A stretch of DNA of 64,000 nt from Rhodocaloribacter litoris (GTDB lineage: Bacteria > Bacteroidota > Rhodothermia > Rhodothermales > ISCAR-4553), in the NCBI RefSeq assembly GCF_011682235.2, contig NZ_CP076718.1, forward strand, positions 3,019,868 to 3,083,867, written 5' to 3'. This document shows, piece by piece, positions 18,363 to 26,245 of the stretch. The notes under the pieces were generated by a model. The model did not search any database, had not been told where the DNA came from, and saw only the letters and a program-made list of their open reading frames with translations. A program made the position numbers and the translations under genes. Each line of letters begins with the position of its first letter. Position 1 is the first letter of the stretch.

Positions 18363-18402
18363 CCGCCGTCTAGATTGGCCGTGTTACACGGCCAGACGGC
18401 GG
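18363..18402. other. Long imperfect palindrome in the left-end region of the tnpB element
   Basis: CCGCCGTCT (18363-18371) pairs with AGACGGCGG (18394-18402). Between them a perfect inner palindrome, GGCCGTGT-T-ACACGGCC (18377-18393), leaves a 5-nt bulge on one side. The identical inner 17-mer recurs at 56748-56764. A second palindrome, TGGACGCGT-G-ACGCGTCCA, lies at 18437-18455. These could be transposase recognition structures or transcription-blocking hairpins. Confidence 0.6.
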
Positions 18403-18716
18403 AGAACTCCCTCACGGGAAGCGGAGGGGCTTGGTATGGACGCGTGACGCGTCCAATCATCCCCGGCTTGAAAGCGCGGGGTTTTGTCCACCCCTCCACA
18501 CCTCCCCAATCTCTATAAAGGCCGCCCGCCGGCTGCGTCCACGCCTGCGCCGCGGCCGGCACGGGAGCCAGCAACACGCCGGCGAGGAGGAGGGGCCACG
18601 GCGAACGGGGCATGGCGGGCTGCGGATGGGGATTCCCTGGGGGGCTTCGTGACAAGAAACACCGCTGGATGTTCGTATCCCGATCCGCTCGTGGAGTTAC
18701 GGGGGCGGCGAAAAGA

Positions 18717-18748
18717 GAAACGCCCCGCACGCCGGTACGGAGCGTTTC
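18717..18748 (-). terminator. Probable terminator of the E1 gene
   Basis: GAAACGC...GCGTTTC stem (with an added CCG/CGG) about 20 bp past the E1 stop on the minus strand, followed by the T-rich TCTCTTTTCG. It also separates E1 from the split barrel gene. Confidence 0.5.
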
Positions 18749-18768
18749 GAGGCCGGAGGTCCGTTGTC

Positions 18769-20925
18769 TCAGAAAGCGAGCACGTCGCGGGCGGCCGACA
18801 GGATGTCCTCGTCGCCGGGCAAGACGGCTTTTTCCAGGGGATCGGCGAACGGGATCGGGGTGAAGGCGCCCGCCACCCGGCGCACCGGGGCGTCGAGGGC
18901 CGTAAAGGCGAGGTCGGCGATCTGGGCGCAGATCTCGGCGCCGAAGCCGGCGAATTCGTGATCCTCGTAGACGACGAGCACCCGATTGGTCTTGCGGACC
19001 GAGTGCAGGAGGGTTTCGCTGTCGAGCGGGAGGATCGTACGCAGGTCGATGATCTCAACGGATACGCCTTCCTTCTCCAGTTGCCGGGCCACGTTGACCG
19101 ACTTGTGCACCATCATGCCGTAGGTGACGATTGTCAGGTCGGTGCCTTCGCGGACGATCCGGGCCTTGCCGAAGGGCAGGAGGTAGTCGGCGTCGGGTTC
19201 GGGTGTGCGGGCGGCGGCGGCGCGGTAGAGCGCCTTGTGTTCGAGGAACAGGACGGGATCCTGCAGGCGGATGGCCGTTTTGAGCAGGCCCTTGGCATCG
19301 GCGGCCGTCGAGGGCAGGGCGATCTTGAAGCCGGGTATGTGGCCGAAGATGGCCTCGATGTTCTGGGAGTGGCAGAGGCCGCCGTGGATGTAGCCGCCCA
19401 CCGGCACCCGGATGACCATCGGGCATCCCCAGGCACCGTTGGAGCGGTAGCGGAAGGTGGCTACCTGGTTGCGGAGCATCTGCATGCCCGGCCAGATGTA
19501 GTCGCCGAACTGGATCTCGACGACGGGTTTGTAGCCGAAGGCGCTGAAGCCGATGGCGGTGCCGATGATGGAGGCTTCGGCCAGCGGTGAGTTGAAGCAG
19601 CGATGCTTCCCGAAGCGGTCCGTCAGGCCTCGTGTGGCGGTGAAGACGCCGCCCTTGCCGCCGGCGACGTCCTCCCCGTAGACGATGACGCGCTCGTCGC
19701 GCGCCATCTCTTCGTGCAGGGCATGGTTGATGGCGTCGACCATCACGACCGGCGGTCCCGACGGCTCGGTCTGCTCATACGCCAGGTCGAGGGACCCCTC
19801 GAAGTAGACGTGTTTCGTGGCGGTGGCCGGGTCCGGGTCGGGCTGCTTGTCGGCCCAGGCGGCGGCCGCGTCGATGGCCCGGCCGACCTCCTTGCGGATG
19901 CGTGTGATGGCGTCGGCGTCGAGCAGCCCGGCCTCGCGCAGCTGAACCTCCAGGCGCACGATGGGGTCCACCTTCCGATCGGCTTCGAGCTCTTCGGTGG
20001 AGCGGTACTTTTTGTGGTCGTCGGAGGAGGAGTGGGGCAGCAGGCGCACTACGTCGGTGACGAGGCAGACCGGCCCGCCGCCGCTGCGGATGTGCTCGAG
20101 CGCCGTCCGGGCCACGGCATAGGTCTGGAAGAAGTCTGTGCCGTCGACGCGAGCGCGTTTGAGCCCTTCATAGCCGCGGGCGAGCTTGTAGGCGGTGCCA
20201 CCGGCCGTCTGTTCGGAGACGGGGACGGAGATGGCGTATTTGTTGTCCTGCACGACGAAGAGCACCGGCGCCCCGGCACGGGCCGACCAGTTGAGGGCTT
20301 CGTGAAAGTCGCCCTGGGAGGTGGCGCCGTCTCCGCACGAACAGTAGACGTAGGCGTCGTTGTCGGGTTGGCGGAGCAGGCTCAGGCCCACGCCGACGGC
20401 CGGCAGGAACTGGGCTCCGACGGACGAGGAGATGGGCAGGATGTGCCGCTCACGGTTGCTGTAGTGCTCGGACATCTGCCGCCCGCCGCTGTTGGGGTCG
20501 TCGGCCTTGGCCAGGTGGGCCAGCAGCACCTCCTCGGGCGTGCCGCCCAGGCTCAGGTACATCGTCAGGTCCCGGTAGTAGAAGCTGAACCAGTCGTAGC
20601 CCGGGCGGGAGAGCAGCCCGATGGCGGCCTGGGCGGCCTCGTGCCCGGCACAGCCGATGTGAAAGAACCCTTTGCCCTGCTTGAGCAGGCGCAGCATCTT
20701 CTCGTCGAGCAGGCGCGAGGTGAGCATCCGGCGGTAGACCGTCAACAGGGTCTCGGCCTCGAAGTCGTGCGGGGTCACCGGCTCGATCTCGAAGTCGCCT
20801 TCGTAGGTGGAGGCCGGCGCGGCCGTACCGATGCCGTTGGGCTCGAGGGCCGCTTCGGCGACCTTGCCCGCCGGAAGCGCTTCCTGTCCGTTCCCCTTCT
20901 TTGTCGTGCGTTTCCCTTTTGCCAT
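18769..20925 (-). CDS. Fused 2-oxoacid dehydrogenase E1 component (alpha and beta)
   Basis: A 718-aa thiamine-diphosphate enzyme decarboxylating a 2-oxoacid (branched-chain or pyruvate-like) and passing the acyl group to an E2 lipoyl protein. Residues about 50-375 are E1-alpha: SRLLDEKMLRLLKQGKGFFH, then the ThDP motif GDG (198-200) through VQDNKYAIS, and the HSSSDDHKKYRS phosphorylation-loop region. Residues about 400-718 are E1-beta: NHALHEEMARDERVIVYGED, FNSPLAEASIIGTAIG, EIQFGDYIWPGMQM, HSQNIEAIFGHIPG, EHKALYR, and VYEDHEFAGFGAEI. Fusion into one chain is common in Bacteroidota. An N-terminal Lys/Gly tail (KGKRTTKKGNGQ) is an unusual addition. E2 and E3 genes are not in the window. Confidence 0.93.
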   Translation of the reverse strand: MAKGKRTTKKGNGQEALPAGKVAEAALEPNGIGTAAPASTYEGDFEIEPVTPHDFEAETLLTVYRRMLTSRLLDEKMLRLLKQGKGFFHIGCAGHEAAQAAIGLLSRPGYDWFSFYYRDLTMYLSLGGTPEEVLLAHLAKADDPNSGGRQMSEHYSNRERHILPISSSVGAQFLPAVGVGLSLLRQPDNDAYVYCSCGDGATSQGDFHEALNWSARAGAPVLFVVQDNKYAISVPVSEQTAGGTAYKLARGYEGLKRARVDGTDFFQTYAVARTALEHIRSGGGPVCLVTDVVRLLPHSSSDDHKKYRSTEELEADRKVDPIVRLEVQLREAGLLDADAITRIRKEVGRAIDAAAAWADKQPDPDPATATKHVYFEGSLDLAYEQTEPSGPPVVMVDAINHALHEEMARDERVIVYGEDVAGGKGGVFTATRGLTDRFGKHRCFNSPLAEASIIGTAIGFSAFGYKPVVEIQFGDYIWPGMQMLRNQVATFRYRSNGAWGCPMVIRVPVGGYIHGGLCHSQNIEAIFGHIPGFKIALPSTAADAKGLLKTAIRLQDPVLFLEHKALYRAAAARTPEPDADYLLPFGKARIVREGTDLTIVTYGMMVHKSVNVARQLEKEGVSVEIIDLRTILPLDSETLLHSVRKTNRVLVVYEDHEFAGFGAEICAQIADLAFTALDAPVRRVAGAFTPIPFADPLEKAVLPGDEDILSAARDVLAF

Positions 20926-21145
20926 ACGTATCTACAGCGTTTGACCAACCCGGAGGCGGTTCCCGTGAACGATCTACGACGCCCCGGCGAAATCCGCAAG
21001 GGGCGGGGGGCGTTGAGATGCGGAGCCGCACCGCCTCTTTCATATGCCGTCTTTCACCGGTGCGTTCCGGACGACAACGGCGCCCCGCATGAAAACGGAG
21101 GAAATAAGCGACACCGGCCCGTATCCCGAAACGACGGCCTCGCGC

Positions 21146-22624
21146 TCAGCTTGCGGCGGAACGGACAGGTTCGGCGGTGGCGGCGTAGGGAAGGTCGAAC
21201 CAGAAGCGGGTGCCGCGGCCGAGCGTGCTCTCGACGTGGATGGTCTCGCCGTGTGCGTGCAGGATCTGTTTGACGATGCTCAGGCCCAGCCCGGTGCCGC
21301 CGCTCTTGCGCGAGCGGTCCGGATCCACCCGGTAGAACCGTTCGAAGATGTGCTCGAGGTGCTCCTCGCCGATGCCGCGCCCGGTGTCGATCACCTCAAC
21401 GCGGACCTTGTCGAGGCGACGGCGGAGACGGCAGCGTACCACCCCCTCGTCCGAATACGCGATGGCGTTGTCGATCAGATTGGTGAGCACCTGCCGGATG
21501 CGGCTCCGATCCGCATAGACCATCACCGGCGGGTTTTCGATCTCGAGGCGCAGCCCTTTCTCCTCGGCTTTCGGTTGCAGGATCTCGGCGACCTCTTCGA
21601 GCAGGTCCTGCAGGTCGAAGGTGCCCGGCTTGATCAGGTCCTCCCGGTATTCGAGGCGGGCGATCTCGATCAGGTCGTTGAACAGGTTGTTCAGGCGCTG
21701 GAGGTTGGCCAGGCCCTTCTCGGCGTAGAACTGCCGCTGCTCGGGCGTCAGGTTCGGCGAGGCCAGCGCCTCCAGGTACCCGCCGACGGCGAAGATCGGG
21801 TTGCGCACCTCGTGCGAGACGTTGCCGATGAACTCGTTCTGCAGGCGGGTCAGGCGTTGCAGTTCCTCGATCTTTTCGCGGAAGCTGTCGGACATGCGGT
21901 TCAGGCTCTTGGCCAGGTCCTGAAACTCGGCCGCGCGAGAGTCCACCTGGATCTTTTCGTCGAACTTGCCTTCGCTGATGCTGCGGGCGCTGTTGCGGAT
22001 GGCGATGAGCGGGCGGGTCACCTGGCGGGCGGCGATCCAGCTCCCGATGATGGAAAGCAGCAGGGCCAGCCCCATGGCGACGAAGAGGATGACCTGCATC
22101 CGCTCGATCAGGGCGAAGAGCAAGGGCTCCGGCTGTCCGACGCGCACGACCAGCGACGAGTTCGGGCGCCGGACGGCCACGTAATGAATGCGGCGGCCGT
22201 CGGGACCGGGGCGCACGCCATAGCGTGGCTGCCCGTCGTCGAAGACGGCCAGCTCGGGGCGGGAGCGGAGGGCCTCGTCGCGCAGCGGTTGTGCTTCGAA
22301 GACGTCGAGCAGGAGGGAGTCCCCTTCGAAGAGGGTCAGGTGCAGGTCCGAGAGCCGGGCCAGCTCCCGCGTGACGCGGATGCGTTCCGCCCGGGAGTCG
22401 GCTTGCTCGATCAGGCCGGCGAGGCGGGTGGCCTGCCGGGTGAGCGTCTGCCGCATCGTCACGTCGATCTCGCCCCGCATGACGAACGTCATGTAGAGCG
22501 CCACCGCCACCATGGCAATGCCGATGAACAGCACAAAGGTCAGGATCATCCAGGTCTGCGTGGCGGCACGGGCCGGGAAGATCCGGGACCAGAGGGGTTT
22601 CAACAGGCGAGCGAACCAGTGCAT
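21146..22624 (-). CDS. PhoR-like HAMP sensor histidine kinase
   Basis: A 492-aa kinase if it starts at ATG 22624. It has TM1 at about residues 26-48, a periplasmic sensor of about 120 residues (one degenerate CHASE/PAS-like domain), and TM2 at about 177-198. HAMP follows (RQVTRPLIAIRNSARSISEG), then the H-box FIGNVSHEVRNPIFAVGGYL with H271, N-box QVLTNLIDNAIAYSD, DTGRGIGEEHLEHIFERFYR, and the G2 box GGTGLGLSIVKQILHAHG. It lies 132 bp downstream of a PhoB-like regulator on the same strand and is its likely partner. A GC-rich hairpin between them may reduce kinase expression relative to the regulator. Confidence 0.93.
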   Translation of the reverse strand: MHWFARLLKPLWSRIFPARAATQTWMILTFVLFIGIAMVAVALYMTFVMRGEIDVTMRQTLTRQATRLAGLIEQADSRAERIRVTRELARLSDLHLTLFEGDSLLLDVFEAQPLRDEALRSRPELAVFDDGQPRYGVRPGPDGRRIHYVAVRRPNSSLVVRVGQPEPLLFALIERMQVILFVAMGLALLLSIIGSWIAARQVTRPLIAIRNSARSISEGKFDEKIQVDSRAAEFQDLAKSLNRMSDSFREKIEELQRLTRLQNEFIGNVSHEVRNPIFAVGGYLEALASPNLTPEQRQFYAEKGLANLQRLNNLFNDLIEIARLEYREDLIKPGTFDLQDLLEEVAEILQPKAEEKGLRLEIENPPVMVYADRSRIRQVLTNLIDNAIAYSDEGVVRCRLRRRLDKVRVEVIDTGRGIGEEHLEHIFERFYRVDPDRSRKSGGTGLGLSIVKQILHAHGETIHVESTLGRGTRFWFDLPYAATAEPVRSAAS

Positions 22625-22688
22625 GGCGGTTGCAGGGGGTGTGCGACGCCCCCACGCCGTTCGGTGCGCCTGCAAAACGGAGACGGAC

Positions 22689-22709
22689 ACCCCGGCGGGA
22701 GGGCCGGGG
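22689..22709. promoter_or_regulatory. Hairpin between response regulator and kinase genes
   Basis: CACCCCGGC and GCCGGGGTG form a compact stem in the 132-bp gap of the two-component operon, without a T-run. It may act as an attenuating or mRNA-stabilising structure. Inference only. Confidence 0.3.
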
Positions 22710-22756
22710 TGCCGTCTCCGGGGAAAGCGCACCGGGTCGGGAAGGGCGAGCGCCCG

Positions 22757-23467
22757 CTATTCCTGCGCCGAATCCTCCTCGACGAAGCGGTAGCCGACGC
22801 CGCGCACGGTCTGGATGTGCCGGGCAAAATCGCCCAGCTTTTCCCGGAGGTTCTTGATGTGGGCGTCCACGGTGCGCTCGGTGACCATCATGGCATCCTT
22901 CCAGATGGTCTCGAGCAACTGCTGGCGCGTGAACGCCTTGCGCGGATGCCGGACGAGGTAGCGCAGCAACTCGAACTCGGTCAACGTCAGGCCCAGGTCC
23001 TTGCCTTCGAGCGAGGCCCGGTACTCGTCTTCATAGATCGTCAGGTTCTGGACCTGAAGCGTGCGGCTCTCCTCGATGCCGGCCCGCCGAAGCACCGCCT
23101 TGACGTGTGCCACGATCACCTGCGGGGAGACCGGCTTCGTCAGGTAGGCGTCTCCACCCGCCATCAGCCCCCGGACCTGGTCCTCCTCTTCCGTCTTGGC
23201 ACTGAGGAAGATGATCGGAATGGTCTCCGTCTCGACGCGGGAGCGCAGGCGACGGCACACCTCGTACCCGTCGAGGCCCGGCAACATGATGTCGAGCACG
23301 ATCAGGTCGATGTCGGGGTTGGCCTTGCTCAGCGCTTCTTCGCCGTCATGTGCCTTGTGAACCGTGAAGCCCTCCTGCTTCAAAAAGTGGCTGACGATCT
23401 CGGCAACGTCTTCCTCATCGTCGACGACGAGGATGTTGATGTCGGCAGGGTCGTAGGTGCTGGCCAT
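22757..23467 (-). CDS. PhoB/OmpR-family response regulator
   Basis: A 236-aa regulator starting at ATG 23467. The receiver domain has INILVVDDEEDVAEIV, phosphoacceptor D59 in LIVLDIMLPGLDGYEVC, IFLSAKTEEEDQ and the Lys in GDAYLTKPVSPQ. Its winged-helix domain shows LTLTEFELLRYLVRHPRKAF, RQQLLETIWKD, ERTVDAHIKNLREKLGD and VRGVGYRFVEED. The wording resembles PhoB-type regulators. It heads a minus-strand operon with the kinase downstream. An AT-rich stretch around 23570-23600 is the likely promoter region. Confidence 0.93.
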   Translation of the reverse strand: MASTYDPADINILVVDDEEDVAEIVSHFLKQEGFTVHKAHDGEEALSKANPDIDLIVLDIMLPGLDGYEVCRRLRSRVETETIPIIFLSAKTEEEDQVRGLMAGGDAYLTKPVSPQVIVAHVKAVLRRAGIEESRTLQVQNLTIYEDEYRASLEGKDLGLTLTEFELLRYLVRHPRKAFTRQQLLETIWKDAMMVTERTVDAHIKNLREKLGDFARHIQTVRGVGYRFVEEDSAQE

Positions 23468-23620
23468 CAGAACGTGGTTTTGGTTCAGGAAGGGAAGGTG
23501 CCGCATCGCAGGCCACACCGGGGAGGCACGGCCCCCGGGGCACGAACCCGGTCTGCAGCGGGGGAATATACAATCGAATATAAGGTTTGTGAAGTAATGT
23601 GCCGGGACAAAGGCCCGGCC

Positions 23621-24787
23621 TCAGACACTTTCTTCGGGGAAAAGCGGTGGGGACGAGGGGGCGTCGTGGTACCGGCGCGGCACACGCGGGGCGATGCCGC
23701 AGCAGATCTCGTACGTGATGGTGCCGGCCCGGCGGGCCACCTCGGCCGTGGAGGGACCGCCTTCGCCGAAGAGGACGACGGTGTCTCCGATCCCGGCGGA
23801 GACGGTCCCGGGCGGGCCGAGGTCCACCATCATCATGTCCATACAGATAACGCCGACAACGGGAAAACGTTGCCCGTGCAGGCCCACCTCGCCCCGGTTC
23901 GAGAGGGCGCGCGGGTAGCCGTCCGCATAGCCCGCCCCGAGGGTGGCGATACGGGTGCGGCGGGGGGCCCGCCACGTGCGGTCGTAGGACACCGATGTGC
24001 CGGCCGGGACGGTCTTCAGATGGGTGATCCGTGAGCGGAGCGTCATGACCGGGCGCAGCGCCGGCGCCTCATCGTCCGGCGGCTCGTAGATCCCGTAGAG
24101 GGCCACCCCCATACGCACGAGCGCGGCCCCCTCCAGCGGGAAATGGGTCGGTGGGGAGAGGAGCGTGCCGCTGCTGGCGGCGTGGAACGCCGGCACCTCG
24201 CCCCCGAGTTCGGCTACCACGGCGGCAAACCGCTCGGCCTGTTCGACGACGAAGGCGTCCCGAATCGTGGCGAAGTGGGTATAAAGCCCGGCGACGGTCA
24301 CGCCCGGGGCGCGCTCGAGGCGCCGTACGACGGCCGTAGCCCCGGTCGGCGACACGCCGGTTCGTCCCATGCCGGTATCCACCTCGACGTGGACGCGGAG
24401 GGGGCCCACCGTGCGGGCCGTTCGGATTACGGCTTCGGCCGTGGCGGGGGAATCTACCGTCACGTCCAGGTTGTGACGGACGCAGGCAGGCAGGTATTCG
24501 GGCAGGGGAGCTCCGAAGACGAGGATCGGTTCCGTCAGGCCCGCCCGGCGCAGGTGCACTCCTTCCGGTACGGTGGCCACGGCAAAGTGGCGGACGCCTT
24601 CTTCCCGGAGCACCCGCGCCACGGGCACGGCCCCGTGCCCGTAGGCATCGGCCTTCACGACGCCCATCACCGCCGCGGTGCCGGCCCGGCGCTGAAGCAG
24701 GCGCACGTTGTGGCGCAGGTGCGCCAGGTTGATCTCGGCCACTGTCGGGGCGAGCGCGTGGTCGATGTCGAGGTCCTCGGTGATCAA
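23621..24787 (-). CDS. alr: Alanine racemase
   Basis: A 388-aa PLP enzyme interconverting L- and D-alanine for peptidoglycan. The barrel N-terminus AEINLAHLRHNVRLL leads to the Schiff-base lysine K45 in GVVKADAYGHGA. HVEVDTGMGRTGV and GLYTHFATIRD follow, then the second-domain tyrosine region GAGYADGYPRALSNRG, and VGVICMDMMMVDLG. The only start that keeps the first strand is TTG at 24787. It lies 1 nt after the stop of the upstream porin gene (TGAGTTG), which suggests translational coupling. The C-terminal tail after PRRYHDA is short and proline-rich. Confidence 0.93.
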   Translation of the reverse strand: MITEDLDIDHALAPTVAEINLAHLRHNVRLLQRRAGTAAVMGVVKADAYGHGAVPVARVLREEGVRHFAVATVPEGVHLRRAGLTEPILVFGAPLPEYLPACVRHNLDVTVDSPATAEAVIRTARTVGPLRVHVEVDTGMGRTGVSPTGATAVVRRLERAPGVTVAGLYTHFATIRDAFVVEQAERFAAVVAELGGEVPAFHAASSGTLLSPPTHFPLEGAALVRMGVALYGIYEPPDDEAPALRPVMTLRSRITHLKTVPAGTSVSYDRTWRAPRRTRIATLGAGYADGYPRALSNRGEVGLHGQRFPVVGVICMDMMMVDLGPPGTVSAGIGDTVVLFGEGGPSTAEVARRAGTITYEICCGIAPRVPRRYHDAPSSPPLFPEESV

Positions 24788-24788
24788 C

Positions 24789-25946
24789 TCAGAAGACGAT
24801 CTGGGCCTGGAGGATGACGAGATGTTCGGTGGGGGCGAGGTCGGACGCCGGCAGCAGGGCGGTGTAGGCGAGGGTCAGGCGCTCCCGGTGGTACGGGCCA
24901 CCCCGGAGGGCACTCAGGCTCAGGCTTGCTCCGCCTGTCAGGTAGGTGTCCTGGTCGAGGTCGTTGTTGAGGTCAGGGTCGAACACTTCGGCGCGGGCGA
25001 AGAGTTCGGCGGCCGGATGGAGGCGGACGGCGCCGAGCAGCGAGGCCCCGAAGGTGTGTTGCCGGTCGTCGAAGCGCGAGCGGGCCTGGTAGAGGATGCC
25101 CAGCACGTCGGCCTTGAGCCGGAAGGCACGGCTTCCGGGCGTGGCCCCCCAGTAGGCGTGCGCGCCGTAGGTGACGTAGTTGCGGCCGCGCTCCTCGTCC
25201 AGAAAGCGGGTGTTCGGGTTGCGGCTGCCGTTGAGCCCGGCGAAGCCGCCCAGTTCCAGGCCGTCCGGCCCGCCGGGGCGCAGGGCGCCGGCCACCGTCA
25301 GGGCCAGCCCCTCGGTGTCGAGGCCGCGTGTGGCGTCGTTCTCGCTGGGACCCTGGCGGAAGTTGCCCCGCAGGCGGTCCCAGTCGCCGTCGCCGTTGTG
25401 GAGCAGGAGGAGCAGTTCGGCCCGTGGGGTGGCGTACTGGAGCTCGAGGCCGAAGTCGCGCCCGTCGCCGCCGATGGTCTGCCGTGCCCAGCGCTCGGCA
25501 ATGGCCGCCCGGTCGACGGCGTCGATACGCGTCGAGGGGGTCAGGATCAGGCTGCGCGGCTGGGCCCCGGCAAAGCGGCCGAGCCGCAGGCGCACCCGGT
25601 CGCTGAGGCGGTAACTGGCGAAGAAATCGAGCACGCTGAGGGTGCCGCCGGCACCGTCGAGCTGCATGAAGGCGCCGGCCCGTCCGAGCCCGGCCAGGAC
25701 GCGAAAGCGGGCCCGGCGGATGCCGAAGCCGGTCCGGTCGAGCCGCCGCTCACCGCTGTCTTTGGCCGGATCGCGGAGACCATAGCTCACCCGCGTCTGC
25801 AGGAAGCCGTCGAGCGTGAGGTGAACGTCCTGGCCCGAGGTGCGGGCCGGGGGCGAGGCGTCCTGCGCCCGGCCCGTGGCCGGAAAGAGCAGGCCACAGA
25901 AGAACAACAGAGGCAGGAGCGAAAGGCGGCGTCTTGGCAGGACCAT
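24789..25946 (-). CDS. Outer-membrane porin-like protein (OprO/OprP-type)
   Basis: A 385-aa barrel starting at ATG 25946 (MVLPRRRLSLLPLLFFCGLL signal, cleavage after GRAQ). A start at 25973 is possible. The mature part opens with LTLDGFLQTRVSYGLRD and RTGFGIRRARFRVLAGLGR, as in phosphate-selective porin-like proteins. It continues with repeated beta strands (LSDRVRLRLGRFAGAQPRS, DFGLELQYATPRAELLLLLH, AFRLKADVLGILYQARSRFD) and ends VILQAQIVF with a terminal Phe. It precedes alr with coupled spacing, although the two functions are not obviously linked. Phosphate specificity is not established. Confidence 0.8.
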   Translation of the reverse strand: MVLPRRRLSLLPLLFFCGLLFPATGRAQDASPPARTSGQDVHLTLDGFLQTRVSYGLRDPAKDSGERRLDRTGFGIRRARFRVLAGLGRAGAFMQLDGAGGTLSVLDFFASYRLSDRVRLRLGRFAGAQPRSLILTPSTRIDAVDRAAIAERWARQTIGGDGRDFGLELQYATPRAELLLLLHNGDGDWDRLRGNFRQGPSENDATRGLDTEGLALTVAGALRPGGPDGLELGGFAGLNGSRNPNTRFLDEERGRNYVTYGAHAYWGATPGSRAFRLKADVLGILYQARSRFDDRQHTFGASLLGAVRLHPAAELFARAEVFDPDLNNDLDQDTYLTGGASLSLSALRGGPYHRERLTLAYTALLPASDLAPTEHLVILQAQIVF

Positions 25947-26245
25947 GAGTGCCCTCTGCGTTGAGTGAAACATGGCAGGCCCGAAGGCATGGTCTCTGAA
26001 AGTCCCAAGCGGGAGGCGTTGTTTCGCAAACATGTCGAGAAACCGGCCGGGGAACCGCTTCCGGTAGCCCGGGTAGGGAAGGGGGCGTTTGGGTGCGTTG
26101 CACGTTTGGATCGTTCTGGCTGATGGCTCGTGGCTGGTAGCCGGTAACGCTTTCGGATTTAGCATTTCCGAACAAACGTTCATCGCACACCCCCACACCT
26201 TTCCACCCATACTCCTCTCACAACCGGTCATCCAGCTTGAGCACG

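Larger units (their letters stand above)
17100..18514 (-). mobile_element. IS200/IS605-superfamily element, tnpB-only (IS1341-like)
   Basis: A 1,415-bp insertion bounded by the two halves of the barrel gene. It carries an intact tnpB but no tnpA in the window, so it would need a transposase in trans. There are no terminal inverted repeats or target duplication, as expected for this superfamily. Instead there are subterminal hairpins at both ends: 17106-17127 at the right end and 18461-18481 at the left end, both with a CTTGAAAGC core. The base before the left end (gene orientation) completes TTTAT, compatible with the T-rich target/TAM motifs of IS605 elements. The left-end leader also holds a large palindrome and a smaller one. 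Confidence 0.88.
16278..18613 (-). pseudogene. Outer-membrane beta-barrel gene split by an IS200/IS605-type element
   Basis: Two parts of one minus-strand gene flank the insertion. The 5' part (18613-18515) encodes MPRSPWPLLLAGVLLAPVPA, the cleavage region and AWTQPAGGLY. The 3' part (17099-16278) continues VKLTRAHVTAAMQWDFDG through typical barrel strands (LYVYGVYGLTDRLTLVM, GLRVGLASLFGVP, LPLGYTRNF, LQAGLGYRL) to the terminal STDWFFGLEYRI. Joining 18515 to 17099 restores a continuous frame of 306 amino acids reading GGLY-VKLT. The restored product resembles outer-membrane transporter-like barrels of unknown substrate. As it stands the 3' part has no export signal, and the gene should be inactive unless the element is excised. 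Confidence 0.85.

Noticed and set aside
21044-24034. 996-codon plus-strand open frame over the kinase, regulator and racemase genes
   Set aside because: It runs antisense to three genes with intact catalytic motifs, and its composition is a shadow.
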